Shown here: piece by piece, positions 25,965-34,395 of the stretch
How the letters are laid out: every line of letters starts with the position of its first letter
Numbering within the stretch: the first letter of the stretch is position 1
Assembly (NCBI GenBank): GCA_964422295.1
Contig: CAYRAM010000019.1
Coordinates: forward strand, 1-48,474
Origin: UBA12191 sp964422295
Lineage (GTDB): Bacteria; Planctomycetota; UBA8108; UBA1146
Length of the DNA stretch: 48,474 nt
Direction of reading: 5' to 3'
Notes under the pieces: generated by a model
What the model saw: only the letters and a program-made list of their open reading frames with translations
Told to the model about the DNA's origin: nothing
The model's database searches: none
Program-made: the position numbers and the translations under genes

Positions 25965-27017
25965 ATGATTCGTAAACGACTGCGATGGGCCATCGCACTG
26001 TTGGCTCTGGTCCCGGCAAGTTTCCTGGCTCACCCCGGTGCCCATGCCCAAGATTCTGGAGAGCTGGAGAGACGCTGGCAGAAGAAGCAGGAGTCCGTTT
26101 TCCTGAAGGCTGTCAAATGGGAGCGAACTCTCGATTCCGCTGTGGAACGTGCACGAAGGGACAATCTTCCCATCGTGGCATATTTCACCCGGTCTTACGC
26201 ACCATGACCGCCTTGTATCGTTCTGGAGGGGGGCCCCCTTCAGTCAAAGTGGTGGAAAGAGATGGCGGGGAGGGACTTCGTTCCCTACGTGAACATCAGT
26301 GCACGCCTGCAAACGAAACCGGATCAGGGATTGTTGCGTGAAATCGGCGCCAAATCATTCCCGACGACCGTCGTCATGGATGCCGATGGGAAAGTCATCC
26401 TGCGAAATGATACTGCGGGAGCCTTTCGTCCCGATGCCGAGAAAAGGGTCAAGGGGGCGGTGGAAGTCGCCTCCGAGTTGGTCAAGGCTCGTTCCGTTGC
26501 GAACTCCAGTGAACCGGGTTCAACGGAAGCGACGGTCGCCCATGCCAGTGTCCTACTGTTGGAAGCGATCATGGGCCTCAAACAAACCTCCAAGAGTCAG
26601 TTGAATCTGGCTGCTCAAACTCCTGGCCTGTCGAAAGATCTCCTGGCTCGCTATGAGCGCTGGAGTGCATTTCAGCCGATCAATGATTTGCTGCAGGATT
26701 ACGTCCGTAAAATCCGTGCCCTCGATTCCGGGGATACCACAGGGAGGGGACTCCTTTACCTGGAGACTTCGCGGGAGATGCTCAAGTTGTACCGATCGGG
26801 AGTCCGTCTCCAAGATGCACGGATCAATCTCTTCTCCGACTACTGGAGGCTGGTCTTCGATGGGGCGATTTCTGCAAAGGATGTCGAAGTGGCAGAGGTG
26901 GCTTTGACCACGTATCGGAGGGCATTTGGCTCCAGGGCCGACATGAAACCCCGAATCAGCAAGATGAGTACTCGGTTGGCAACCCTCAAAACTGAGCAGG
27001 GGGGGGCCCAGGAATGA
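25965..27017 (+). CDS. Thioredoxin-fold protein with UxxC motif, candidate selenoprotein
   Basis: An exported thioredoxin-like oxidoreductase of 350 residues, if the TGA at 26205-26207 (codon 81) is read as selenocysteine. A signal peptide (MIRKRLRWAIALLALVPASF...AHA) covers residues 1-28. Residues about 52-145 form a thioredoxin fold: LPIVAYFTRSYAP, then TGA-Pro-Pro-Cys, a helix KWWKEMAG, strand FVPYVNIS and cis-Pro in SFPTTVV (Pro133), DADGK. Both sides of the TGA are in the same frame without any indel, and TGA takes the place of the first Cys of CPPC. A stem-loop at 26223-26243 fits a bacterial SECIS. Residues about 170-350 are helical and of unknown function. Its stop overlaps the arginase start (ATGA). 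The alternative is a nonsense mutation in an otherwise intact gene, or a sequencing error. Confidence 0.8.
26223..26243 (+). promoter_or_regulatory. Candidate bacterial SECIS stem-loop
   Basis: CTGGAGGG pairs with CCCTTCAG-type bases to give an 8-bp stem (one G-T pair) around the 5-nt loop GGGCC (26231-26235), extendable to 9 bp with a GGC loop. The stem begins 15 nt after the TGA and the first loop G is 23 nt after it, within the spacing reported for bacterial SECIS elements, which also place G early in the apical loop. It lies within coding sequence, as bacterial SECIS elements do. Confidence 0.6.
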
Positions 27018-27949
27018 AATCAAAGGATCAACCTGTCGAACTGATCGGTGTTCCGCTCGATCACGGTGCGGGTCACAGGGGAGTTTCGATGGGGCCTACA
27101 GCCCTGAGGATTGCCGGATTGACTTCGGCATTGGAAAAGATGGAATTGACGGTGGTCGAAGGGGGCGATATTGCGGTCCCCATCCCTGAGATGGGCCAAT
27201 CAGGGGATCCCAAAGCGAGATACCTGGATACGGTGCGTGCAGCCTGCAGCCAGCTCTCCGATCGGGTCCAGGGATGCCTGGAGGCGGGCAGATTCCCCCT
27301 CGTATTGGGGGGCGACCATTCGGTGGCGGTGGGAACCATCAGTGGCGTTTCCGGTTTCCACCACAGCAAAGATCCGGGGAAGGTTCCCAAGGTGGGATTG
27401 CTGTGGTTTGACGCCCATGCAGATCTCAATACCCCGGATACTTCTCCGACAGGAAATATCCATGGCATGCCACTGGCGTGTCTGTTGGGGAATGGTCCCA
27501 AAGAGTTGACCGACATCGGCTTTGCAGGCGCAAAATTGGAACCCCACAGAATCGTCCAAGTCGGCTTGCGCGATCTCGACCCGGGTGAGCGGCGTAAAAT
27601 TCATGAGCATGATATCCGCGCTTACACGATGGAGGAGGTGGATCGCCGAGGATTGCCATTGGTGCTTGAAGAGGCGATCTCCCATGTTTTGACCGATTGT
27701 GATCATCTCCATGTCAGTTTTGACATCGATGTGATCGATCCCCGTTTCGCACCAGGCACCGGGACCGCAACGGAAGGTGGATTCACTTACCGTGAAGCTC
27801 ACCTGGCGATGGAGATGGTTGCAGAGACGGGCAAGATGGGTTCGCTGGAGTTGGTGGAGGTCAATCCTGTTCTCGACCATGGCAACAAAACCGCAGAGGT
27901 GGGAGTCGCCATCATCGCCAGCGCCCTCGGTGAGGAAATTCTCGGCTAA
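27014..27949 (+). CDS. rocF: Arginase
   Basis: Predicted arginine hydrolase producing ornithine and urea, 311 residues. The binuclear manganese site is complete: GGDHSVAVG, WFDAHADLNTP and SFDIDVIDPRFAPGTGT. NTPDTSPTGNIHGMPLA carries the substrate-loop features of arginases rather than agmatinases, which supports the name. ATG overlaps the stop of the candidate selenoprotein gene (ATGA), so the two are coupled. Two SPFH genes follow after about 105 bp on the same strand. Confidence 0.94.
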   Translation: MKSKDQPVELIGVPLDHGAGHRGVSMGPTALRIAGLTSALEKMELTVVEGGDIAVPIPEMGQSGDPKARYLDTVRAACSQLSDRVQGCLEAGRFPLVLGGDHSVAVGTISGVSGFHHSKDPGKVPKVGLLWFDAHADLNTPDTSPTGNIHGMPLACLLGNGPKELTDIGFAGAKLEPHRIVQVGLRDLDPGERRKIHEHDIRAYTMEEVDRRGLPLVLEEAISHVLTDCDHLHVSFDIDVIDPRFAPGTGTATEGGFTYREAHLAMEMVAETGKMGSLELVEVNPVLDHGNKTAEVGVAIIASALGEEILG

Positions 27950-28004
27950 TCCCCTCAAGTACTCCCGGGGAGTCGTCGGGGATCGATTGTGGGTCTCCCT
28001 CTAA

Positions 28005-28050
28005 CCCCCTATGATGCCCTTCTCAGGCCGAGCCCAGAGGGATTAGGGGG
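28005..28050 (+). promoter_or_regulatory. Hairpin covering the ribosome site of the SPFH gene
   Basis: CCCCCTA (28005-28011) pairs with TAGGGGG (28044-28050); inner bases CCTTCT (28018-28023) pair with AGAGGG (28036-28041). The right arm contains the aggggg ribosome site that lies 5 nt before the ATG at 28055. In the folded state translation of the SPFH gene would be reduced. The fold is read from sequence; any regulation is inference. Confidence 0.35.
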
Positions 28051-28054
28051 AGAC

Positions 28055-29251
28055 ATGGCTTCAGTTCCAGCAGAAAATATTCCTGACAGTTGGCCTCCGC
28101 CTCCGCCGAAAAAGCCGAAGGGTGGATCGGGGAAGGAATTCAAACTGAATCCGATGGCTGTTCCCGGCCTTCTCCTTGCGCTGATCTTGGGTGGGGCCCT
28201 CTTCCTCATCTTGACGGGCAGAGCCGGTATCGTCGACATCTCCGATACGGAAGTTGCGGTGATCGTCAACTACCTCACGGGTGAGGAAGAAGTCATCACC
28301 ACCCCTGGGGTTACCTTCTTCGTCCCCTGGCTCAGTGAAGCGTACGTCATGGACAAATCGCCCAATGAGTTTGAGATGAAGGGGGAGAGGAATATCGACT
28401 ACAACCATGTCCGGGAGTTGTCGGTGCGAGCTTCGGACGGATCCTCTTTCAAGTTCAGAGTCATATCCCTGCAGTATCAACTGATCCCATCTGCCGCCGC
28501 AGCCGTCTTGCAGGACAGCGGGCCTGGCGAAGCCTTCAAGCGCAACTGGGTCAGAGCCTTTGCGCGATCCGTTCTGAGGGATGAGTTTGGAAGATATTCC
28601 TCTGAAGATATCGCCGATCCCAGCAACTACACCACTGCGACCACACAATCGAAAGAGCGACTCAACTCCTACCTCAAAACCCACGGTATTGAGATTTTGC
28701 AAATCATCACACCGAAGCCCAGCTTTGATGCCAAGGTCGAAAACGCCATCGAGGATCGCAAAAATGCCAACCAGGAGGTGGAGCGATTGAGGATCGAGCA
28801 GGCCAAGCTGATTAACGAACTTGAGCGTAAACTTGCAGAGACGGAACGAACCAAGGCATCAGAATATGAGCAGGCTCTCGGAAAACTGGAAGCGGACAAA
28901 ATCAATGCCGAAAAGGATCGGGTAAGGATCGAGAAATCGGCAGATGCTTACAAGATCACCCAGATCAATATGGGTAAAGCGGAAGAGTCGAAGAAGACCC
29001 AGGAGGCTCGTGCCCTGGAGAACAGTGCCCGCAAACAGGCAGAGGGATTGCTGGCACGCGTCGCTGCCCTGGAGAAGCAGGGGGAAGTGCTCGTCCGTGA
29101 GGAATTGGCGAGGTTGTTCCAGAGGGTGAGATTCAGTGTTGTTCCCTACCGGCGGGATGCTTCGCCCGTGCGAGTGGAGCACTTGCTCCCGCCGACCGGC
29201 GGATCTGCCGGCACCCAAGGGATACCGGAATTGAAAGGGAATCGTCGATGA
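28055..29251 (+). CDS. SPFH/band 7 domain membrane protein 1
   Basis: A 398-residue membrane-anchored SPFH (stomatin/prohibitin/flotillin/HflK) protein. A Pro-rich cytoplasmic tail of about 30 residues is followed by one membrane helix (AVPGLLLALILGGALFLILTG), then the SPFH domain (TEVAVIVNYLTGEEEVITTPGVTFFVPW), a long charged coiled coil (about residues 215-340) and a Pro-rich end. Such proteins form large membrane rings that organise proteases or transporters. Start: ATG at 28055 with aggggga; the frame open to 27989 has no start with a ribosome site. The next SPFH gene overlaps it by ATGA, as hflK and hflC do, but the sequences are too divergent to call them HflKC. Confidence 0.82.
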   Translation: MASVPAENIPDSWPPPPPKKPKGGSGKEFKLNPMAVPGLLLALILGGALFLILTGRAGIVDISDTEVAVIVNYLTGEEEVITTPGVTFFVPWLSEAYVMDKSPNEFEMKGERNIDYNHVRELSVRASDGSSFKFRVISLQYQLIPSAAAAVLQDSGPGEAFKRNWVRAFARSVLRDEFGRYSSEDIADPSNYTTATTQSKERLNSYLKTHGIEILQIITPKPSFDAKVENAIEDRKNANQEVERLRIEQAKLINELERKLAETERTKASEYEQALGKLEADKINAEKDRVRIEKSADAYKITQINMGKAEESKKTQEARALENSARKQAEGLLARVAALEKQGEVLVREELARLFQRVRFSVVPYRRDASPVRVEHLLPPTGGSAGTQGIPELKGNRR

Positions 29252-30351
29252 AAGCTATTTCCATTTTTCTTTCAGTTTTGATCATCGCATTGGTGCTGTT
29301 GTTTTCAGTGACCCAGAAGATCCCCCCTGCGTCCATCGGTGTGAAACAGGTGGTCTTTGGACCCGGCAAGGGGGTGGTGCAGGAGGATTTTCGCACCGGG
29401 CTTGTCCTCGCCATTCCCAGTTATCACCGGTGGCATCTGCTGCCGCGGCAAACCCACTTTTTGCACTTCGTCAGTGGCGAGAAGTTGCGTGATTCTCGCA
29501 ATACTTCAAGGGGAATCGAAGATTGGCAGCAGCCACTCGAGCTGCGAACCAAGGACAACAACAATGTGACCATCGATGTTTCAATGACGTACCGCATCGT
29601 CGAAGGCTCTGGCTACGAACTCGTCGAGCAGGGTTTGCGTCTGTCCTATGTCGAGAGGGTTCGCTCCCAGGTGCTCAATGTCTTGAGAACTGAACTGGCC
29701 AAATTGACTTCGGAAGATCTTCAGTTGACAGATACGCGAGCTAACCGTTCTACCGAGACCCTTGAGGTCTTGCGCACCGAATTGGCAGATTTCCATGTCG
29801 AGCCGGAGGATCTGCTGATCAGGGCGGTCAAGTTTCTTCCTGATTACGAAAGCAAGTTGCAGAACAAGCAATTGCTGCGACAGCAGTCAAAATTGGAGGA
29901 GGCGCTGACGAAGCAGGCGGAGGAGGATCAAAAGGTCCAGACGCAAATGCGGCAAATCGCTGCTGCGGTCCTCGCCAAGGAGCGCGAATGGGAGAAAGTC
30001 ATCCAGGAGAAGCGATCCGCTTTTGAAGTGGAGATCGCCACCATCAGTTCTGAGGCTCATTTGTACGATCGCAGAACCCGATCGGAAGGAGATGCCGAGC
30101 GAGACATCTCCATCGCCGAGGGGGATCTGGCCATCGAGAAGTCGAAAGCATTGCGTGACGATTTGCGCAATCAAGCACTCGACACGGCAGGTGGGCGGAT
30201 TCTTCTTGCGTTGGAAGCAGTCAAAAATCTGGAGATCCCGGAAGTGATCCTCAACAGCGACGACCCCTCGGTGCCGATGCTGCTCGACATGGGGCGGATG
30301 ACCCGATTGCTGGTGGGTGATTCACCCCCGCCCCCCGTATTGACAGACTAG
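29248..30351 (+). CDS. SPFH/band 7 domain membrane protein 2
   Basis: A 367-residue partner of the previous gene. One N-terminal membrane helix (ISIFLSVLIIALVLLFSV) precedes an SPFH domain (ASIGVKQVVFGPGKGVVQEDFRTGLVLAIPSYHRWHLL region; ELRTKDNNNVTIDVSMTYRI is the typical second strand pair) and a coiled coil rich in Glu, Gln and Lys (about 210-290). The ATG overlaps the first SPFH stop, so the two are coupled and probably form a mixed oligomer. The operon ends at a strong hairpin at 30370-30415. Confidence 0.82.
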   Translation: MKAISIFLSVLIIALVLLFSVTQKIPPASIGVKQVVFGPGKGVVQEDFRTGLVLAIPSYHRWHLLPRQTHFLHFVSGEKLRDSRNTSRGIEDWQQPLELRTKDNNNVTIDVSMTYRIVEGSGYELVEQGLRLSYVERVRSQVLNVLRTELAKLTSEDLQLTDTRANRSTETLEVLRTELADFHVEPEDLLIRAVKFLPDYESKLQNKQLLRQQSKLEEALTKQAEEDQKVQTQMRQIAAAVLAKEREWEKVIQEKRSAFEVEIATISSEAHLYDRRTRSEGDAERDISIAEGDLAIEKSKALRDDLRNQALDTAGGRILLALEAVKNLEIPEVILNSDDPSVPMLLDMGRMTRLLVGDSPPPPVLTD

Positions 30352-30369
30352 ATCGCTGTGAAATCGCTG

Positions 30370-30415
30370 AAAGAAGAGAGCTGTCCGGATCATGATCCGG
30401 GCAGCTCTCCTCTTT
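30370..30415. terminator. Bidirectional hairpin terminator
   Basis: An almost perfect 21-bp stem with AT loop: AAAGA-a-GAGAGCTG-t-CCGGATC pairs with GATCCGG-g-CAGCTCTC-c-TCTTT, with three single mismatches. It lies between the convergent SPFH and small-protein genes, and the end of the minus-strand gene falls inside it. A/T ends on both sides fit termination in both directions. Confidence 0.8.
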
Positions 30416-30689
30416 GGCTGACTTCGCTGAGGCGGACCAGAGCCGAGACGGTTTCCCGGGGAACCCGGACGGTAGAAACCCGGGGCCAATGGCCCATCTG
30501 CCGCGCTCGGGAGAGCCAGTTGCTCGGAGATTCGTCACTCTCACTGACGATGTGCTGATCCGCATCGTGGAGGATGACCTCGATGGCATCCTCACTGTGG
30601 CAGCGTCCGATCCAGGTGTTTCCATCCTTTTGTCGAACCACCACTGTGATGCCGTGCAGCTCGCCCATGTCGTCGTGGAAAGTCCCCAC
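30390..30689 (-). CDS. Small conserved protein of unknown function
   Basis: A 99-residue soluble protein starting MGTFHDDMGELHGITVVV, then TWIGRCHSEDAIEVILHDADQHIV and a C-terminal segment HWPRVSTVRVPRETVSALVRLSEV. I believe I have seen this N-terminal pattern in hypothetical proteins of Planctomycetota, but I know no function. GTG start, 3 bp after the bacilliredoxin stop, so the two form an operon. No membrane or signal segment. The stop codon lies inside the terminator stem. Confidence 0.7.
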   Translation of the reverse strand: MGTFHDDMGELHGITVVVRQKDGNTWIGRCHSEDAIEVILHDADQHIVSESDESPSNWLSRARQMGHWPRVSTVRVPRETVSALVRLSEVSQRGELPGS

Positions 30690-30692
30690 GGC

Positions 30693-31121
30693 TCAGTTGG
30701 CTTTGCTGGAGCAGTGCTCTTCGTACGCCTGGACCAGGTCGAAGGCGATACTCTGGGGATCACGGCCTTCGATCATGTGACGAGGCAGGAACCAGACCAG
30801 CTCCGAGCCCTTGAAGAGCGCCATCGAAGGACTGCTCGGCGGCACCTGGGCACAGAAATCACGCGCTTTCTGGGTCGCCTCCACATCCTGACCGGCGAAG
30901 ACGGTGCCGATGCGGCTGGGTCGGGTTTCCGCCTGGATAGACAGGAGCGCACCGGGGCGTGCGCCCCCTGCGGCACATCCACAGACGCTGTTGATGATCA
31001 CCAACGAAGTCTCATCGGTACCGAGAAAGTCTTCCACCTCGGCGGCGGATTTCAACTCGGTGACACCGTGATCGGTGAGTTCTTTGCGCATCGGCGCAAC
31101 CAGTTCTTCGGGGTAAGGCAT
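30693..31121 (-). CDS. Bacilliredoxin (BrxA/BrxB, DUF1094 family)
   Basis: A 142-residue thioredoxin-fold protein of the YphP/YqiW family, which removes bacillithiol from proteins in Firmicutes. MPYPEELVAPMRKELTDHGVTEL and VIINSVCGCAAGGARPGA match the family, with the CGC active site in place of CxxC; both Cys are present, so no selenocysteine is involved here. In a Gram-negative without bacillithiol its partner thiol is uncertain. It leads a two-gene operon with the small unknown protein. Confidence 0.9.
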   Translation of the reverse strand: MPYPEELVAPMRKELTDHGVTELKSAAEVEDFLGTDETSLVIINSVCGCAAGGARPGALLSIQAETRPSRIGTVFAGQDVEATQKARDFCAQVPPSSPSMALFKGSELVWFLPRHMIEGRDPQSIAFDLVQAYEEHCSSKAN

Positions 31122-31232
31122 GGGCCTTCCTTCCTCAATTTGTTCAGGGATCCCCGCAGGGATCTCCTTCGATGCTAGCGACTGAAACCACTCAAGACAA
31201 CCGGACCCGACCGGGTCTCAGGAACCGGAGCA

Positions 31233-33092
31233 TCACGATCCGCCTGCGGGAGGCGTCGGTTTTGCAGGTTCGACCACTGCCCCAGAGCAACAGGAGTCGT
31301 CATCGTCCGCAGACTCGCCGTCATTGGTCGGAACTCCGAAGACCTGGGTCATGAAGGGTCGGGGGCCTTTGCGGAAGAGGCTGAGCAGGAAAAGCAACGC
31401 CAAACCATAGAGGCTGATTTCTGTCAGTCCCACTCCCGACCCACCGTCGTCATGCATGTGATCGTGACCCAGGTGTGCGGCGGCACCCACTTCGACAGTC
31501 GGCAATGCGGCATCGACGGCGTAACCGCAGGCGATGGCCCCGAGGCCGACACTGACGGCGAAGAGGACCGCCGCTCTCTTGCCGTGAAGGTCCGCCAGAA
31601 CTCCAAAGGTGGTGGCATTGGTGGCAGGCCCGGTGAGCAAAAACGCCAACGCTGCCCCGGGAGACGCTCCACCTGCGATCAGCACCGCCGCAAGAGGGGT
31701 GGCACCACTGGCACAGACGTAAACCGGTAACCCGAGCAGGGCAAAGGCGGGCACCTTCAACAGATCAGGGATCCCCTTGAGAAAAGTGCCATCGGCAACC
31801 AGTGGCGACAGAGCAGATGCGAGCAACAGCCCGAGGATGATCCAGGGTGCAGTGCCGTCGACCAGGTCTCCAAGGCCGACCTTCAACCCTGCAATGATTC
31901 TCTTGCCTAGGGGAGCCTCCGGTTCAGCAACTTCTTCGGAGACAGCATTGCCCTTGAGCTTTGGAATGTAGTGAATCGCCAGCAGTCCACCGAGGATGGC
32001 GAGAGCCGCCGCAGCCAGCACTCGCGCCAAGGCAAAGGGTCCGTCGATCATCGTGACCGAAAGAAAGACCGCATCGATGCCCAATTCGGGAGTCGCAATC
32101 AGAAGTGTGACTGCCGCAGCAGTGGGAACTCCGCGTTCGACCAAACTGCGATAAAGGGGAAGTACGCCACAGGAGCAGATCGGCAATGGCAGGGCGAAAA
32201 GCATGCCACGCAAAGACTGTTGAGCATGGGATCCGCGTCCCATCCAGTCGATGGTGGTTTTCGGCAACAATGCGTGGATCAAGCCGGCGACGGTGTATGC
32301 AAGGAGCAGTGCCGGAGCACTCTCTCTTGCCAATGCGATAAAGTTTTCAAAGAGCTGTGAGACTCCATCGTGTGCGTGATGGTGATCAGCGCCGATGTGG
32401 ACGCTATCCATGACGTTGGTCGCCAAAAACACCAATCCCAGCAACGCTCCAATCGCAGAAAGTGCGGGAACTTTGCTGGAGTCTTCGATCTTCGGAGAAG
32501 CGGAGTGGATCAGGACGTGAAGCAGTGCTCCACCGAGCAGCGCCAGGAGTCCTCCCGTTGGGAAAGTTTCGAGAACGCCCTGCAGGCTTTGGCTGCCGAA
32601 GAACCCGAGACCATGGAGCAAGACCCCTGCTAAGATCAATGCCAAGGCCGGGCGACGGCCGTATGCAGGGCGAACGATCCACCAGATCGCCATCCCCTCC
32701 ACCAATCGGTGCAGGATCACAGCCAGTGCCATTCCCTGGGTGCTCTCTTCTGGTGATCCGAGCGAGAGCGCCACTCCGTCGATGGTGGAGTGGAACAGAA
32801 TCGCCGCGACTCCGAAGATGGTCGCCCAGTCATGGGCACTTCGAGCCAATTTGTGATGGTGTTTTTCGATCAGGGTTGGAACCAGCAAGCCGATCAATGC
32901 GAGCGGGATCGCCCACAGGCCGACGTCCTCCATCGAATGGGGGATGACTTCGATCACAACCAGGCCGGTCACCGACAGCAGCACAAATCCATCCAGGATG
33001 GGAAGGAATTGAGGCAATCGTCGCCCCAAGGATGCGGTGACTGGGCCGAGGATGAAGGCAATCGTACTCAGCAGGAGCAGTTTCAGATCCAC
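31233..33092 (-). CDS. Fused ZIP-like metal transporter and ArsP/DUF318 permease
   Basis: A 619-residue membrane protein with two parts. Residues 1-220 resemble a ZIP transporter: FHSTIDGVALSLG corresponds to the metal-site HNxxDG and HRLVEGMAIWW to the HExxE-type motif of the next helix, with eight or so helices. Residues about 250-560 match the DUF318/ArsP permease: PLPICSCGVLPLYRSL, ATPELGIDAVF, VYVCASGATPLAAVLIAGG and GPATNATTFGVL. His-rich loops HIGADHHHAHDG and HLGHDHMHDDGG and a DDDDSCCSG C-terminus suggest metal binding. GTG start at 33092 with ggaaagg upstream. Substrate unknown; a divalent metal or organoarsenical are candidates. Confidence 0.8.
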   Translation of the reverse strand: MDLKLLLLSTIAFILGPVTASLGRRLPQFLPILDGFVLLSVTGLVVIEVIPHSMEDVGLWAIPLALIGLLVPTLIEKHHHKLARSAHDWATIFGVAAILFHSTIDGVALSLGSPEESTQGMALAVILHRLVEGMAIWWIVRPAYGRRPALALILAGVLLHGLGFFGSQSLQGVLETFPTGGLLALLGGALLHVLIHSASPKIEDSSKVPALSAIGALLGLVFLATNVMDSVHIGADHHHAHDGVSQLFENFIALARESAPALLLAYTVAGLIHALLPKTTIDWMGRGSHAQQSLRGMLFALPLPICSCGVLPLYRSLVERGVPTAAAVTLLIATPELGIDAVFLSVTMIDGPFALARVLAAAALAILGGLLAIHYIPKLKGNAVSEEVAEPEAPLGKRIIAGLKVGLGDLVDGTAPWIILGLLLASALSPLVADGTFLKGIPDLLKVPAFALLGLPVYVCASGATPLAAVLIAGGASPGAALAFLLTGPATNATTFGVLADLHGKRAAVLFAVSVGLGAIACGYAVDAALPTVEVGAAAHLGHDHMHDDGGSGVGLTEISLYGLALLFLLSLFRKGPRPFMTQVFGVPTNDGESADDDDSCCSGAVVEPAKPTPPAGGS

Positions 33093-33177
33093 AGGTCAGG
33101 CCTTTCCACCCCCAGATTAACCCAACACGCATTTCAGGAAAGTGATTCAGCGGACCGGGACCCTCAACGGCGACGAT

Positions 33178-34389
33178 TCAGGTCTTGCGGATGACGTCGA
33201 GAGGTTTGGCACCACGGGAGACCTCGGATCGGGGTCTCAGGCCAAACCACTTCTGCTCGACGGTGGCGTACAATCGGCGGTAATCGGTGGTGTGGATCAG
33301 GTCGTCCTTGACCAGTTTCCCCAAATCCGGTTGCTTGCCGGCGAATCCACCCTTGACCTTGCCTCCGATCAGCAGGTGCGGAGCGGCGGTTCCATGGTCG
33401 GTACCTTCGCTGCCATTTTCCCGCGCCCTGCGACCGAATTCGGAATAGGTGCTGATCAAGGTGCGGTCCCACTTGTCGGCGGCGATGAGTGCTTTGCGCA
33501 GGGCTGCCAGCCCATCCGCCAACTCCACCAACAGACGGGAGTGACGATTGAGTTGATTGGTGTGGGTATCAAATCCGCCGATGGAGAGTTTGATGACGGG
33601 GCAGGGGACTCCCGAAGCGACCATCTCAGCGGCGATCTTGCAGCGCTGACCAAATCGGCTTGAGGGAAAGCGGACACCAAGATCGGGGGAGGCTTCGATC
33701 TTTTCTTCGATGATCCCCGCAGCTTTCTTGATGTCGTCCTGGACATCGAGCAGATGTTCCAGGGCTTTTCGGGCATCGCTGCCACGGGCGACTTCAGGGA
33801 CCGAGCGCGCCTGCCTGGAAAACTTTTCAGGGTCATCCATGCTGAGAACCCTCAGGCCGGTGCCATACAAGGGCCCGGCATCTCCGCCACCGATGACGAT
33901 GCCTTCCGCAGCTCGCTCGGGGTCCGGCTGTCCCTTCAGCATCCGTGTCAGCCAACCCTCCTGAAGTTCTTCATCGCTGTCGGAGCCCGTTTCCCAAATC
34001 TCGATCGATCGAAAATGGGATCGATTCGGCTCGGGGTAACCCATGCCAAGGATCCAATTGGCTTCCTCCGCTTCCCAAGCTTCAGTGAGGGGTTTGAGTG
34101 CGGAATGCAATCCCAACTTGTTATTCAATTCGATGATCTGGTTTCCCTTGAGCCCGATACGGGGTCTCAAATCCCGGTAGCGCTCATCTCGTAGCGGCAC
34201 GACGGTGTTCAATCCATCGTTTCCACCTTGCAGCTCGACGAGGATCAATGTTCTATCGCGCAAGCCCGGGGCAATATCGATCTGCTTTTGCTGAGGATCG
34301 TCGAACGCCCACGCTTCGACCCCTGGAATCAGCCACGGGAGGCAGGCACCACCACTCAGATGCAAAAATGTCCTGCGATCAAACTTCAT
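33178..34389 (-). CDS. DUF1501 family secreted protein
   Basis: A 403-residue protein of the DUF1501 family (alkaline-phosphatase-like fold). The N-terminus MKFDRRTFLHLSGGACLPWL has a twin-arginine motif, so Tat export of a folded protein is likely. Family marks are LILVELQGGNDGLNTVVPL, YPEPNRSHFRSIEIWETG, GGFDTHTNQ, STYSEFGRRARENGSEGTDHGTA and HLLIGGKVKGG. The function is not established. It follows DUF1800 by 6 bp, and these two are almost always paired in Planctomycetota and Verrucomicrobiota. Confidence 0.93.
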   Translation of the reverse strand: MKFDRRTFLHLSGGACLPWLIPGVEAWAFDDPQQKQIDIAPGLRDRTLILVELQGGNDGLNTVVPLRDERYRDLRPRIGLKGNQIIELNNKLGLHSALKPLTEAWEAEEANWILGMGYPEPNRSHFRSIEIWETGSDSDEELQEGWLTRMLKGQPDPERAAEGIVIGGGDAGPLYGTGLRVLSMDDPEKFSRQARSVPEVARGSDARKALEHLLDVQDDIKKAAGIIEEKIEASPDLGVRFPSSRFGQRCKIAAEMVASGVPCPVIKLSIGGFDTHTNQLNRHSRLLVELADGLAALRKALIAADKWDRTLISTYSEFGRRARENGSEGTDHGTAAPHLLIGGKVKGGFAGKQPDLGKLVKDDLIHTTDYRRLYATVEQKWFGLRPRSEVSRGAKPLDVIRKT

Positions 34390-34395
34390 GATTCC

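Noticed and set aside
26205..26262. Explaining the split thioredoxin gene as a frameshift
   Set aside because: The two parts are in the same frame with continuous thioredoxin sequence (Pro-Pro-Cys follows the TGA directly); no base insertion or deletion is needed.
30693..31121. Selenocysteine in the bacilliredoxin
   Set aside because: Its CGC active site is complete with ordinary cysteines.
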